Below the pieces are notes generated by a model. It saw only the letters and a list, made by a program, of their open reading frames with translations. It was not told the origin of the DNA and searched no databases. A stretch of DNA of 46,759 nucleotides from contig JACMPO010000045.1 of the NCBI GenBank assembly GCA_014377455.1, positions 1 to 46,759 on the forward strand, read 5' to 3'. The stretch comes from Flavobacterium sp. Lineage in GTDB: Bacteria > Bacteroidota > Bacteroidia > Flavobacteriales > Flavobacteriaceae. The position numbers were made by a program, and so were the translations under genes. Shown here one piece after another: positions 17,234-27,161 of this stretch. Positions within the stretch are counted from its first letter, which is position 1. Every line of letters begins with the position of its first letter.

Positions 17234-17389
17234 ATGGGCAAATTTGGATTTTCATTTTCGTTAAACAGATTGTTAGGAATCACTCAAGCCAAACAAAGTT
17301 TTGCACGAAGTACCTGCATTCCAACTACCAAAAGCGGTATGCAACGCAAAATAGGTGCGAGTCTTTTTAAAATGCTTTTTAAGAAATAG
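17234..17389 (+). CDS. Small conserved basic protein, 51 aa (copy 2)
   Basis: This is the second copy of the gene at 9537, the same length, with two amino-acid changes (Ser to Thr at residue 17, Gly to Cys at residue 28) and seven synonymous codon differences. The preceding 30 bases are also conserved between copies. The two copies flank an 7.7-kb stretch containing the paralog family, the cupin and the membrane protein. Function is unknown. Confidence 0.65.
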   Translation: MGKFGFSFSLNRLLGITQAKQSFARSTCIPTTKSGMQRKIGASLFKMLFKK

Positions 17390-17650
17390 TTTGAGTTGGT
17401 TACTGTCTCTTCCTAAAATAGGTTGACTAAAATAAAACACTTTTAGTATCCAATGGTAACAATTTATATCTTAAAGAATATCAAAACGGGTACTAGTAAA
17501 ATTTCCAAAATAAATACATCGAGTACTAAAGTTACTCAATTCGCTAAAGGATTGACAAAGTCTGATACTAATAGCGTAATTCAAAATAGAAATGAATTAT
17601 AGTTGGCAGAAGCTTCATTTACTAAAAATTCAAAAATTAAAATCTAAATT

Positions 17651-20600
17651 TTATCGTTTCTCAATCCAAACTCTGGCATTCACAAAAGCTTCCATCCAAG
17701 GAGAAACTTCATCAACCCTATCTTTTGGATAATATGCCCAGTTCCAAGGATAGGTAGAACGTTCTATGTGTGGCATCATGACCAAATGACGTCCCGTTGT
17801 ATCGCATAACATTGCCGTGTTAAAATCAGATCCATTAGGGTTTGCCGGGTAATTTTCGTAACCATATTTAGCCACTATATGGTAATTTTCTTCGGGCATA
17901 GGCAAATGAAATTTCCCTTCGCCATGCGAAACCCATACGCCAAGTGTACTTCCTGCCAACGTTTTTAGCATTACCGAATTATTTTGTTGAATTGTTACTG
18001 AGGTGAAAATGCTTTCGTGTTTTCCAGAATCATTATGTTTCATTTTTCCATGGACTTCGTGTTCAGGTTGGATTAATTCCAATTCTATAAACAGCTGACA
18101 GCCATTGCAAATCCCGACAGAAAGTGTGTCTTCACGCTTCATGAAATTTTCCAAGGCTAATTTTGCTTTGGAATTGTATAAAAATGCTCCAGCCCAACCT
18201 TTAGCAGATCCTAAAACATCCGAATTGGAAAATCCACCAACAGCACCTATAAATTGAATATCTTCTAAAGTTTCGCGTCCCGAAATTAAATCGGTCATGT
18301 GCACATCTTTCACATCAAAACCTGCCAGATACATTGCATTTGCTAACTCTCGCTCAGAATTACTTCCTTTCTCGCGAATTACTGCAGCTTTTGGTCGGTC
18401 ATTACGTGGGAAAGTTGCAATGCTTCCTGTAAACTGATTTGGAAAATTATACTGTAACCTTTGATTTTTATAATTTTTAAAGCGTTCCGATGCTTTGTCG
18501 TTTTTAGTTTGCTTTTTATCTAATAAATAAGATGTTTCAAACCACTGATCGCGTAAAGCACTGATGTCAAAAGTGTAGTTTTCTACAGATAATATAGCTT
18601 CGCTTTGAACTGCACCGATTTTGAAAAATTCTAAATTTTGAAATGCTTTTTCGAAAATTTCATCATTTTTTGCCTGCAGCACCACTGCTATATTTTCAGA
18701 AAATAATACTTTAACCAAATCTTTTTCGGCAACTAAATTTAAATCAATTTTTGCACCCAAATTTGTATCGGCAAAGCACATTTCGAGTAAAGTGGTAATT
18801 AATCCGCCACTTCCAATGTCATGACCTGCAAGAATTTGATTGTTTTTTATTAAATCCTGAATTACATTAAATGCATTTTTAAAAAATTCAGAATTTTTTA
18901 TGGTAGGTACATCAGTCCCAATTTTGTTTTGGGTTTGCGCAAACGAACTGCCACCCAGTTTAAAATCATCTTGTGATAAATTAATATAATAAATGGAACT
19001 ACCATCATGTTGCAAAACGGGTTCTACAACTTTAGTAATATCGCTGCAATTTCCACCTGCAGAAATAATTACAGTCCCAGGAGCAATTACCTGATCATTT
19101 GGATATTTCTGTTTCATTGAGAGTGAATCTTTGCCCGTAGGAATATTAATACCCAATTCAATAGCAAAATCCGAACAGGCTTTTACCGCTTCGTACAATC
19201 GAGCATCTTCGCCTTCATTTTTACAAGCCCACATCCAATTTGCAGATAACGAAACACTTTTTAAATTATCTTTTAGGGGTGCAAAAATTATGTTTGACAA
19301 CGCTTCGCCAATCGCATTTCTACTTCCCGCTTTTGGATCGATTAATCCCGAAATAGGCGAATGACCTATTGAAGTTGCAATTCCTTCTTTACCCAGAAAA
19401 TCTAAAGCCATGACACCAACATTGTTCAGTGGCAATTGTAATGGACCAACGCATTGTTGTTTTGCCACCTTTCCTCCTACACAACGATCAACTTTATTTG
19501 TCAACCAATCTTTACACGCGACCGCTTCTAATTTTAGAATTTGTTCTACATACTGAATAATATTTTCTTGATTGTAACTTACATCATCATATTTTCTGGT
19601 GATTGTTTTATCATTTACAATCACTTTTGGCGAACTTCCAAATAAATCTTCGAGTGCGAAATCCATTGGTTTTAAACCAGTTGATTCACTTTTAAAGGTA
19701 AATCTGTGATTATCCGTAACAGTGCCTACTTGGTACATTGGAGCACGTTCACGCTGTGCAATTCGCTCCAATAAATCAATATTTTTGGTTGCAATTACAA
19801 GTCCCATGCGTTCCTGACTTTCATTTCCAATAATTTCTTTAGCAGATAAAGTAGGATCGTCAACGGGAAGTTTGTCTAGATCGATAAGTCCACCCGTTTC
19901 CTCAATAAGTTCTGACAGACAATTTAAATGACCGCCAGCGCCATGATCATGAATGGAAATTATAGGATTTTCAGAACTTTCAACCAAGGCACGAATGGCA
20001 TTTGCAACACGCTTTTGCATTTCGGGATTAGAACGTTGAATGGCATTTAATTCAATTCCCGACCCAAAAGCTCCAGTATCGGCAGATGAAACTGCTGCGC
20101 CACCCATTCCTATTCGATAATTTTCACCACCTAAAATAATTATTTTGTCTCCAGCAACGGGTTTCTTTTTTATTGCTTGAGATAATTTTCCAAATCCAAT
20201 GCCACCAGCTTGCATAATTACTTTATCAAAGCCTAATTTTCGATTGTTTTCTTCATGTTCAAATGTTAAAAGCGAACCACAAATTAATGGTTGTCCAAAT
20301 TTATTTCCAAAATCGGAGGCTCCATTTGATGCTTTTATCAAAATATCCATTGGTGTTTGATACAACCATTTTCGTTCTTGCATTCCAGTTTCCCAATTTC
20401 TATCAGATTTTAAACGAGAATAAGATGTCATGTAAACAGCAGTTCCCGCAAGTGGAAGTGAGCCTTGACCACCAGCAAGTCGGTCTCTTATTTCGCCACC
20501 CGATCCTGTTGCTGCTCCATTAAAGGGTTCTACTGTAGTAGGAAAATTATGAGTTTCTGCTTTTAATGAAATTACTGATTCAAAATTAGATTTCTCATAA

Positions 20601-21313
20601 TAATCTGGTTTATCAGCACTTTTTGGAGCAAACTGTTCAACAATAGGACCTTTGATAAAAGCTACATTATCTTTATAAGCCGAAACAATATCGTTAGGAT
20701 TTTCAACTGCTGTTTTTTTAATCATTTTAAATAATGAACTTTCATTTTCAAGTCCGTCTATTACAAATGTGCCATTAAAAATTTTATGTCGGCAATGTTC
20801 TGAATTGACTTGCGAAAACCCAAATACTTCGGAATCAGTTAATTTTCTGTTTATTTTTTTTGATATATTTTCTAAATAAGTAATTTCTTCTTCGCTCAGC
20901 GCCAAGCCTTCTTTACTGCTATATGAAGCGATATCATCAATTTCTAAAATCGATTCGGGTTTGATATTGTTAGTGAAAATATCCTGATTTAACTCGGCAT
21001 ATTTCTGAGAAATCATCAAATCAAAATCATCAAAATAGGCTGTAACTTTCTGAAATTGCTCGATTCTAACTAAGGTGTCGATTCCCATGTTTTGAGTTAT
21101 CTCAACAGCATTTGTACTCCAAGGCGTAATCATTGTGGCACGTGGACCAACAAAAAAATCCGACAAGGCGGATTTTGGAGTATTGGTAGCTAAATCTGAA
21201 ATAAGTGGTGATTGAAAAAGCCAATTCAGCTTTAATATGGTTTCTGTTGTGAGCTTGTTTTGAGTTTGAACAGCAAAAACAGTTTGTGTTTCGTCTCCAA
21301 AAAAATAAATCAT
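17651..21313 (-). CDS. purL: Phosphoribosylformylglycinamidine synthase
   Basis: This is the large single-chain FGAM synthase (1220 aa) of purine synthesis, converting FGAR, glutamine and ATP to FGAM. Domains in order: PurS-like N-terminus, linker, two AIRS-type ATP-binding halves (NSEHCRHKIFNG, then THNFPTTVEPFNGAATGSGG) and a C-terminal class I glutamine amidotransferase with the nucleophile in GICNGCQLF (Cys1069) and the His/Glu region SHGEGKFH. The length and all motifs are normal. It is a single-gene transcript with an exact promoter upstream and no terminator that I can see. Confidence 0.97.
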   Translation of the reverse strand: MIYFFGDETQTVFAVQTQNKLTTETILKLNWLFQSPLISDLATNTPKSALSDFFVGPRATMITPWSTNAVEITQNMGIDTLVRIEQFQKVTAYFDDFDLMISQKYAELNQDIFTNNIKPESILEIDDIASYSSKEGLALSEEEITYLENISKKINRKLTDSEVFGFSQVNSEHCRHKIFNGTFVIDGLENESSLFKMIKKTAVENPNDIVSAYKDNVAFIKGPIVEQFAPKSADKPDYYEKSNFESVISLKAETHNFPTTVEPFNGAATGSGGEIRDRLAGGQGSLPLAGTAVYMTSYSRLKSDRNWETGMQERKWLYQTPMDILIKASNGASDFGNKFGQPLICGSLLTFEHEENNRKLGFDKVIMQAGGIGFGKLSQAIKKKPVAGDKIIILGGENYRIGMGGAAVSSADTGAFGSGIELNAIQRSNPEMQKRVANAIRALVESSENPIISIHDHGAGGHLNCLSELIEETGGLIDLDKLPVDDPTLSAKEIIGNESQERMGLVIATKNIDLLERIAQRERAPMYQVGTVTDNHRFTFKSESTGLKPMDFALEDLFGSSPKVIVNDKTITRKYDDVSYNQENIIQYVEQILKLEAVACKDWLTNKVDRCVGGKVAKQQCVGPLQLPLNNVGVMALDFLGKEGIATSIGHSPISGLIDPKAGSRNAIGEALSNIIFAPLKDNLKSVSLSANWMWACKNEGEDARLYEAVKACSDFAIELGINIPTGKDSLSMKQKYPNDQVIAPGTVIISAGGNCSDITKVVEPVLQHDGSSIYYINLSQDDFKLGGSSFAQTQNKIGTDVPTIKNSEFFKNAFNVIQDLIKNNQILAGHDIGSGGLITTLLEMCFADTNLGAKIDLNLVAEKDLVKVLFSENIAVVLQAKNDEIFEKAFQNLEFFKIGAVQSEAILSVENYTFDISALRDQWFETSYLLDKKQTKNDKASERFKNYKNQRLQYNFPNQFTGSIATFPRNDRPKAAVIREKGSNSERELANAMYLAGFDVKDVHMTDLISGRETLEDIQFIGAVGGFSNSDVLGSAKGWAGAFLYNSKAKLALENFMKREDTLSVGICNGCQLFIELELIQPEHEVHGKMKHNDSGKHESIFTSVTIQQNNSVMLKTLAGSTLGVWVSHGEGKFHLPMPEENYHIVAKYGYENYPANPNGSDFNTAMLCDTTGRHLVMMPHIERSTYPWNWAYYPKDRVDEVSPWMEAFVNARVWIEKR

Positions 21314-21336
21314 TGGGTTGTGTTTTGTAGTTGTTA

Positions 21337-21367
21337 CAAATTTAGTTTAAAAAGTAGAATTGACAAA
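21337..21367 (-). promoter_or_regulatory. Promoter of purL
   Basis: On the minus strand TTTG (21367-21364) and TAAATTTG (21344-21337) are separated by 19 nt, an exact Bacteroidota promoter. The expected start near 21330 leaves a very short leader before the ATG at 21313. No purine riboswitch fits in that space. Confidence 0.85.
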
Positions 21368-21465
21368 GTACGATATCAATTGTTTTTGGAATAATTCCAC
21401 TAAAATTATAGCACTTTTTGATACCCAAAAAGCATCAATTTTAAAGAATATATATATTGAAAAAA

Positions 21466-21844
21466 ATGCAGACCTGTAAGCCGGATTCTGTAAATACTAA
21501 ATTAACTTTAGCATTTCCTTATCATTTATCTAGTCTCGAAGTTACCCGCGAGATCCATCTTTCTACCCTTCGACAACGGACGAGAAATCCTTAAATGTCG
21601 ATATACTTGAAATTTCACCGCATAGAGTTTACCTGGTTTCACTACAGCATTATCTGTACATACTTTCTGTTGCACTGGTCCTAATCTCAGCAATAAAGAT
21701 GAAATCGACGGATGTTATCCGCTATGCTTCTCTATGGTGTCCGGACTTTCCTCTCTATTCCGAACTTGATTCGGAATCTTATGAAATTAAACAAAAAACA
21801 TAAGATACTGAAATAAGTTCATCATAAAGCGATAAGGCGGTCTG
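21466..21844 (-). ncRNA. rnpB: RNase P RNA (bacterial type A)
   Basis: This is the catalytic RNA of RNase P, which matures tRNA 5' ends. On the minus strand the conserved core GAGGAAAGTCCGGACACCAT is present near 21740, and the 3' end near 21470 carries the matching GAATCCGGCTTACAGGTCTGC. The 5' end begins CCACGCAGACCGCC, the partner of the 3' end in helix P1/P2 regions. Ends are approximate. A TAACTTTG box lies at 21857-21850, seven bases before the likely start. Confidence 0.92.
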
Positions 21845-21849
21845 CGTGG

Positions 21850-21880
21850 CAAAGTTATACTTTTGAATTTAAAATACGAA
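21850..21880 (-). promoter_or_regulatory. Promoter of rnpB
   Basis: The -7 box TAACTTTG (21857-21850) is exact; 19 nt upstream the -33 position reads TTCG instead of TTTG. The expected start is near 21843. Confidence 0.6.
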
Positions 21881-21899
21881 TTACAACTGTATTAAAAAC

Positions 21900-21935
21900 A
21901 AAAAAGTGTTTCAAGAAAATTCTGAAACACTTTTT
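21900..21935 (-). terminator. Terminator of sucD
   Basis: A 13-bp stem (AAAAAGTGTTTCA with TGAAACACTTTTT) lies 20-55 nt after the sucD stop and has T-runs on both strands. It separates sucD from rnpB. Confidence 0.85.
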
Positions 21936-21956
21936 ATATGATTGAAGTTATATATT

Positions 21957-22829
21957 TTAACCTAAAACTTCTTTTACTTTTTTTCCAATTTCTGCTGGAG
22001 AATCTACAACGTGAATTCCACATTCGCGCATAATTCTTTTTTTAGCTTCGGCAGTATCATCAGCACCACCAACAATTGCGCCTGCATGTCCCATAGTTCT
22101 TCCTTTAGGAGCAGTTTCTCCAGCAATAAAACCTACTACTGGTTTTCTATTTCCATCAGCTTTAATCCATTTTGCCGCATCTGCTTCTAATTGTCCTCCA
22201 ATTTCCCCAATCATTACAATACAATTGGTTTCAGGATCATTCATCAACATTTCTACGGCTTGTTTTGTTGTGGTTCCAATAATTGGATCACCGCCTATTC
22301 CGATAGCTGTAGTTATTCCTAAGCCTTGTTTTACCACTTGATCTGCAGCTTCATAAGTTAAAGTTCCCGATTTAGATACAATCCCAACAGTTCCTTTTTT
22401 GAAAACAAATCCAGGCATAATTCCCACTTTTGCTTCTCCTGGCGTAATTACTCCTGGACAATTTGGACCAATTAATTTGCAATCTCTACGTTTGATATAT
22501 TCATTTGCTTTAATCATATCAGCAACCGGAATTCCTTCGGTTATACAAATGATAACTTTAATTCCTGCATCGGCTGCTTCCATAATAGCGTCGGCTGCAA
22601 AAGCTGGTGGTACAAAAATAATAGTGGTATCGGCTCCAGCTTTTTCAACAGCATCTTTAACGGTATTAAAAACGGGACGATTTAAATGGGTTGACCCACC
22701 TTTTCCTGGAGTTACACCACCAACAACATTGGTACCGTATTCAATCATCTGTTCGGCATGAAAAGTTCCCTCGCTCCCTGTGAAACCTTGGACAATTATT
22801 TTTGAATTTTTATTAACTAAAACACTCAT
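21957..22829 (-). CDS. sucD: Succinyl-CoA synthetase (ADP-forming) subunit alpha
   Basis: The product is 290 aa. The alpha subunit of the TCA-cycle enzyme interconverting succinyl-CoA and succinate binds CoA and carries the phosphohistidine. Seen: the N-terminal CoA-binding Rossmann fold ([29 protein letters not shown]), [13 protein letters not shown], the second nucleotide-type motif [11 protein letters not shown] and the active-site His in [11 protein letters not shown] near residue 247. sucC is not adjacent, which is common in Bacteroidota. A TACTTTTG box on the minus strand (22874-22867) is a promoter candidate, although its upstream partner is poorly spaced. Confidence 0.96.
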   Translation of the reverse strand: MSVLVNKNSKIIVQGFTGSEGTFHAEQMIEYGTNVVGGVTPGKGGSTHLNRPVFNTVKDAVEKAGADTTIIFVPPAFAADAIMEAADAGIKVIICITEGIPVADMIKANEYIKRRDCKLIGPNCPGVITPGEAKVGIMPGFVFKKGTVGIVSKSGTLTYEAADQVVKQGLGITTAIGIGGDPIIGTTTKQAVEMLMNDPETNCIVMIGEIGGQLEADAAKWIKADGNRKPVVGFIAGETAPKGRTMGHAGAIVGGADDTAEAKKRIMRECGIHVVDSPAEIGKKVKEVLG

Positions 22830-22927
22830 AGTATGAAAATTTGGTAAGTTTTGTTTATTTGTGACGCAAAAGTAGTAAATAGTAATTAGTTACTCTTATC
22901 AAGTATATAGAATTTTGATAATTTAAA

Positions 22928-23290
22928 TTATGAGAATTGACTCATTTGAAAACCACGGTATAATTTTGAATCTTTAATTTCCCAGATTACAAAAAAGTTT
23001 GCCAACAGCATTTCTTCTCTCGGGTTTTCGATGGTTTTAACAAAATGGGAATAGCGTAACGATACTAAGTTATCTTCAGCTATGATATGGCTTATTCGAA
23101 CTTTAGATCTTACGTAAGCACGACTTAACTCATCAGTTAAATTCAGAATATCGTCATAATTCATTTGAATAAAACCTTTTGAACTGTTCCAATCTACAGA
23201 AACTTCTGGATGAAGCAAATGGCTAACAGCTACTTTATCTAATAAATTATCTGATTTATAAAATTCTAGAACTACTTCTTTTGCGTTCAT
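22928..23290 (-). CDS. Small NTF2-like (SnoaL-type) protein
   Basis: The product is 120 aa from the ATG at 23290 (MNAKEVVLEFYKSD). A longer frame starting at 23482 lies inside the upstream gene and is not credible. The pattern of a first helix EVVLEFYKSDNL, LHPEVSVDW, and strands ending in FFVIWEIKDSKLYRGFQMS fits the NTF2-like fold. Function cannot be assigned. Its ATG overlaps the TGA of the upstream acyltransferase-like gene (ATGA), so the two are translationally coupled, which ties it to the envelope cluster. Confidence 0.75.
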   Translation of the reverse strand: MNAKEVVLEFYKSDNLLDKVAVSHLLHPEVSVDWNSSKGFIQMNYDDILNLTDELSRAYVRSKVRISHIIAEDNLVSLRYSHFVKTIENPREEMLLANFFVIWEIKDSKLYRGFQMSQFS

Positions 23291-24219
23291 TTTTTTATAT
23301 GATTTAAAATTTCTGGAATGCGCTTGACGTTGGCTAATTGTTTTAGTTTTTCTCGCGATTCCTGAATTGGCGTTCCAAAATAAGATTTTCCTCCTTCTAC
23401 AGATTTTGTAACTCCTGTTTGACCCAAAATAACTGATTTTGCTCCAATAGTAATGCCACTTGTAGTTCCCACTTGTCCCCAAATAGTAACTTCATCTTCA
23501 ATAATTACGCATCCTGCAATTCCTGTTTGCGCCGCAATGAGGCATTTTTTTCCAATAACTGTATCGTGACCCACATGTACTTGGTTGTCTATTTTTGTTC
23601 CTTCACCAATTGTTGTATCACCCGTTACTCCTTTATCAATAGTACAAAGTGCGCCAATACCCACATTATTTTCGATGATAACACGCCCACCAGAAAGTAA
23701 TTGGTCGTATCCTTCGGGTCGTTTTTTATAATAAAAAGCATCTGCTCCAAGAATTGCTCCCGCTTGAATGATAACATTATCGCCGATGATACATCCATCA
23801 TAGATAGAAACATTAGAATGTATGATGCAATTTGAACCAATTTTTACATGATTTCCAATAAAACAATTGGGTTGAATGAAAGTTCCTTCGCCAATAATTG
23901 CAGAGACCGAAATAGATCGATCAGTAGCTTGAAAAGGTCGAAAATGTTTTGTTAACGTATTAAAATCCCGAAAAGGATCCTCGGAAATTAAAAGTGCTTT
24001 TCCTTCTGGGCAATCGACCTCTTTATTTATCAAAACAACAGTTGCTGCCGATTGTAGTGCTTTTTCGTAATATTTAGGATGATCTACAAATACAATATCA
24101 CCAGCAGTAACGACATGAATTTCGTTCATTCCTTCCACCGGAAAATCGTCGTTTCCTATGTATTGACAATTTAGAATTGTAGCAATTTCTTTGAGCGAAT
24201 GTGTTTTTGAAAATTTCAT
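23287..24219 (-). CDS. Second LpxD-like UDP-3-O-acylglucosamine N-acyltransferase
   Basis: The product is 310 aa from MKFSKTHSLKEIA (ATG at 24219; an in-frame ATG 24 nt earlier is less likely). It has an N-terminal uridine-binding-like domain, then a left-handed beta helix of hexapeptide repeats (for example IGEGTFIQPNCFIGNHVKIG) and a helical tail. The catalytic-type His occurs in NQVHVGHDTVIG. It resembles LpxD but is shorter and clearly diverged from the canonical lpxD at 27162. It may acylate a different sugar or be an auxiliary paralog, as many Bacteroidota have two. Confidence 0.8.
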   Translation of the reverse strand: MKFSKTHSLKEIATILNCQYIGNDDFPVEGMNEIHVVTAGDIVFVDHPKYYEKALQSAATVVLINKEVDCPEGKALLISEDPFRDFNTLTKHFRPFQATDRSISVSAIIGEGTFIQPNCFIGNHVKIGSNCIIHSNVSIYDGCIIGDNVIIQAGAILGADAFYYKKRPEGYDQLLSGGRVIIENNVGIGALCTIDKGVTGDTTIGEGTKIDNQVHVGHDTVIGKKCLIAAQTGIAGCVIIEDEVTIWGQVGTTSGITIGAKSVILGQTGVTKSVEGGKSYFGTPIQESREKLKQLANVKRIPEILNHIKK

Positions 24220-24291
24220 TTTAGATTTTGTTTCAAATTTCAAGTTTAAAATTCACTAATAATTAGACAGAACATTAAACTTGAAACAAAA

Positions 24292-24858
24292 TTATTCTTT
24301 AACCCGTTCCATATAAGATGAAGTAGCTGTATCAATTTTTATTTTATCTCCTTCATTGATAAATAAAGGAACATTAACTGTTGCGCCAGTTTCAACAGTT
24401 GCAGGTTTAGTAGCATTTGTAGAGGTATTTCCTTTAACTCCTGGTTCAGAATAAGTTACTTCTAAAATTACAGATGAAGGCATATCTACCGATAGTGGCA
24501 AATCTGTTTCGGTATTTACTTGCACCATCACATTGGTACCTTCTTTTAACAAATCGGGTGCATCAAGAATATTTTTATCCAATGTAATTTGTTCAAAAGA
24601 TTCAGTATTCATAAAGTGAAAATCATTTCCTTCTGCATAAAGATATTGAAAAGTGTGTGTTTCCACGCGAACTTCATCAATTTTATGCCCTGCTGAAAAG
24701 GTGTTCTCAAGTACTTTTCCGTTGGTTAAACTTTTCATTTTTGTTCTCACAAATGCAGGACCTTTTCCTGGTTTAACGTGTAAAAATTCAATTATTTTAA
24801 AAATATCGTGATTATATTTGATGCACAATCCATTTCTAATATCTGATGTAGAAGCCAT
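24292..24858 (-). CDS. efp: Translation elongation factor P
   Basis: The product is 188 aa with the three-barrel layout of EF-P, which rescues ribosomes stalled on polyproline. The loop that reaches the peptidyl-transferase centre is KPGKGPAFVRTK, with the modifiable Lys near residue 32. The C-terminus GDKIKIDTATSSYMERVKE matches the family's last OB domain. It lies inside the lpx cluster on the same strand, with a 72-nt gap downstream. Confidence 0.96.
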   Translation of the reverse strand: MASTSDIRNGLCIKYNHDIFKIIEFLHVKPGKGPAFVRTKMKSLTNGKVLENTFSAGHKIDEVRVETHTFQYLYAEGNDFHFMNTESFEQITLDKNILDAPDLLKEGTNVMVQVNTETDLPLSVDMPSSVILEVTYSEPGVKGNTSTNATKPATVETGATVNVPLFINEGDKIKIDTATSSYMERVKE

Positions 24859-24959
24859 TTTTATTTTTGATTTTATTTAATAGTACTATTTATTGAGTAA
24901 TTCATTCTGTACAAATTCTTGAAACTTTTAAACCTTTAAACTTTAAACTTTTTTTTTAA

Positions 24960-25745
24960 TTAATATCCTCCGGAATAACCTTTCATGACGCCACGAGACG
25001 AGTTTCGAATAAACTGAATTATTTCGTCTCGCTCTGGAGTTGCCTCCATTTCGGCTTCAATAATGCCTAAAGCCTGTGTAGTATTGTAATTTTTTTGGTA
25101 TAAAATTCTATATATATCTTGAATCTCTTTGATTTTTTCAGTAGTAAAACCTCTTCTTCTCAAACCGACAGAATTAATTCCAACATATGATAAAGGTTCT
25201 TTTGCTGCTTTAGTAAACGGTGGCACATCTTTTCGTACCAATGATCCTCCAGAAACCATAGCGTGTTCGCCAATATGTATAAACTGATGAATAGCAGCTA
25301 AACCGCCAATTATTGCATAATCGCCTACAATAACATGACCTGCAAGAGCAACACCATTTACAATTATGGCATTATCACCAATATGACAATCGTGAGCGAT
25401 GTGCGCTGTTGCCATGATTAAACAATTGTTTCCAATCCTAGTTTGACCTGAGGCAATAGTTCCTCGATTAATGGTAACACATTCTCTTACAGTAGTGTTA
25501 TCGCCAATAATTGCAAGTGAATCTTCACCACCAAATTTTAAATCTTGAGGTACAGCTGCAATTACTGAACCAGGAAAAATATTACAATTTTTACCAATTC
25601 GAGCACCTTCCATAATGGTCACGTTTGAACCAATCCAAGTTCCCTCGCCAATTATTACATTATTATTTATAGTTGTAAAAGGTTCAATTACAACATTTTT
25701 GGCAATTTTTGCGCCGGGATGAACGTAAGCTAAAGGTTGATTCAT
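24960..25745 (-). CDS. lpxA: UDP-N-acetylglucosamine acyltransferase
   Basis: The product is 261 aa. LpxA performs the first acylation of lipid A synthesis, transferring a 3-hydroxyacyl chain from ACP to UDP-GlcNAc. The N-terminal two thirds is a left-handed beta helix (VYHPGAKIAKN-like start, IGEGTWIGSNVTIM), with the catalytic His in MATAHIAHDCHIG near residue 122-125. The C-terminal helices contain GLRRRGFTTEKIKEIQ. The gap to lpxC/fabZ is only 14 nt, so they share a transcript. Confidence 0.96.
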   Translation of the reverse strand: MNQPLAYVHPGAKIAKNVVIEPFTTINNNVIIGEGTWIGSNVTIMEGARIGKNCNIFPGSVIAAVPQDLKFGGEDSLAIIGDNTTVRECVTINRGTIASGQTRIGNNCLIMATAHIAHDCHIGDNAIIVNGVALAGHVIVGDYAIIGGLAAIHQFIHIGEHAMVSGGSLVRKDVPPFTKAAKEPLSYVGINSVGLRRRGFTTEKIKEIQDIYRILYQKNYNTTQALGIIEAEMEATPERDEIIQFIRNSSRGVMKGYSGGY

Positions 25746-25759
25746 ACTCTATTTTTAAA

Positions 25760-27145
25760 TTACTTTTTAGCGATTTGCGCCATTAATTCTGCTTCTGCAA
25801 CTAATCGTCCGTTTGCGTAAGCATGTGCTTGCATGTGACAAATTCCTCTTCTAATAGGGGTGATTAATTCACATTTAAATATTAAAGTATCACCTGGAAG
25901 CACTTTATATTTAAACTTAACATTATCAATTTTCATAAAATAAGTTAAGTAATTCTCTGGATCAGGAACTGTACATAAAACCAATATTCCTCCTGTTTGC
26001 GCCATTGCTTCTACAATAATTACACCTGGCATTACAGGAGCTTCTGGAAAATGACCAACAAAGAAATTTTCATTCATGGTCACGTTTTTCATTCCCACAA
26101 CATGACTATCAGACATTTCAATTATCCTATCAATAAATAAAAATGGAGGACGATGAGGTAAAATACTCATAATTTTATGAATATCCATTAAGGGTTCCAA
26201 ATTTAAATTATAAACTGGAATCTGATTTTTTTGTTCGATTTTGATTATTTTAGACATTTTCTTTGCAAACTGTGTATTTACAAAATGTCCAGGTTTATTG
26301 GCTATAACTTTTCCTTTTATTCGTGTTCCTATTAAAGCTAAATCTCCAAGTACATCCAATAATTTATGTCGTGCCGCTTCGTTAGGATAATGCAAGGTGA
26401 GGTTGTCTAAAATTCCGTTTGGTTTCACCGAAATTTTATCTTTACCAAACGCAACTTTCAGGTTTTCCATGGTAGTTGGCGAAATTTCTTTATCTACATA
26501 AACTATTGCATTATTTAAATCGCCACCTTTTATAAGACCATTATCTAATAGTGTTTCTAGCTCATGAAGAAAACTAAACGTTCTAGCATTTGCAATTTCG
26601 GTCTTAAAATCGTTAATGTTTTTCAGCGTTGCATTTTGAGTTCCTAATACTTTAGTTCCAAAATCGACCATGGCTGTAATTTGATAATCGTCGGCAGGCA
26701 TGACTAGAATTTCGCTTCCTGTAGCTTCATCAAGAAATGATATTATTTCTTTAACGACATAATATTTACGTTCCGCATTTTGCTCGACAACTCCTGCTTT
26801 TTCAATGGCTTCTACAAAATATTTAGAGGAACCATCCATTATTGGAGGCTCAGACTCGTTAAGTTCAATAATCACATTATCTACATCACAGCCTACAAAA
26901 GCTGCTAAAACATGTTCCGAAGTTTGAATTTTTACACCTAGTTTTTCGAGATTGGTGCCTCTTTGAGTATTTACAACATAATTTGCATCTGCCTCAATAA
27001 TAGGACTTCCTTCGAGATCGACTCTTACAAAAGTAAATCCGTTATTTACAGGTGCTGGTTTAAAGGTCATTTTTACCTCTTTTCCTGTGTGTAAACCTAC
27101 TCCAGTAAGAGAAATTTCCTCTTTGATGGTTTTTTGATTAACCAT
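25760..27145 (-). CDS. lpxC/fabZ: Bifunctional LpxC deacetylase / FabZ dehydratase
   Basis: The product is 461 aa, the fusion typical of Bacteroidota. Residues 1 to about 305 are UDP-3-O-acyl-GlcNAc deacetylase with GVGLHTGKEV, the zinc site His in TSEHVLAA and the second site in HKLLDVLGDLALIG. Residues from about 315 are 3-hydroxyacyl-ACP dehydratase FabZ: MSILPHRPPFLFIDRI, the catalytic His in VGHFPEAPVMPG and the acidic partner in EAMAQTGG. The fusion joins the committed step of lipid A with fatty-acid elongation. Neighbours at 14-16 nt are lpxA and lpxD. Confidence 0.97.
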   Translation of the reverse strand: MVNQKTIKEEISLTGVGLHTGKEVKMTFKPAPVNNGFTFVRVDLEGSPIIEADANYVVNTQRGTNLEKLGVKIQTSEHVLAAFVGCDVDNVIIELNESEPPIMDGSSKYFVEAIEKAGVVEQNAERKYYVVKEIISFLDEATGSEILVMPADDYQITAMVDFGTKVLGTQNATLKNINDFKTEIANARTFSFLHELETLLDNGLIKGGDLNNAIVYVDKEISPTTMENLKVAFGKDKISVKPNGILDNLTLHYPNEAARHKLLDVLGDLALIGTRIKGKVIANKPGHFVNTQFAKKMSKIIKIEQKNQIPVYNLNLEPLMDIHKIMSILPHRPPFLFIDRIIEMSDSHVVGMKNVTMNENFFVGHFPEAPVMPGVIIVEAMAQTGGILVLCTVPDPENYLTYFMKIDNVKFKYKVLPGDTLIFKCELITPIRRGICHMQAHAYANGRLVAEAELMAQIAKK

Positions 27146-27161
27146 AATTTATAGTTTAATT

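Noticed and set aside
17453..17602. A 49-aa Lys/Ser/Thr-rich open frame, preceded by a motif that could be an insertion-sequence end.
   Set aside because: No second copy, ribosome site or recognised family; the supposed insertion-sequence end is only an impression.
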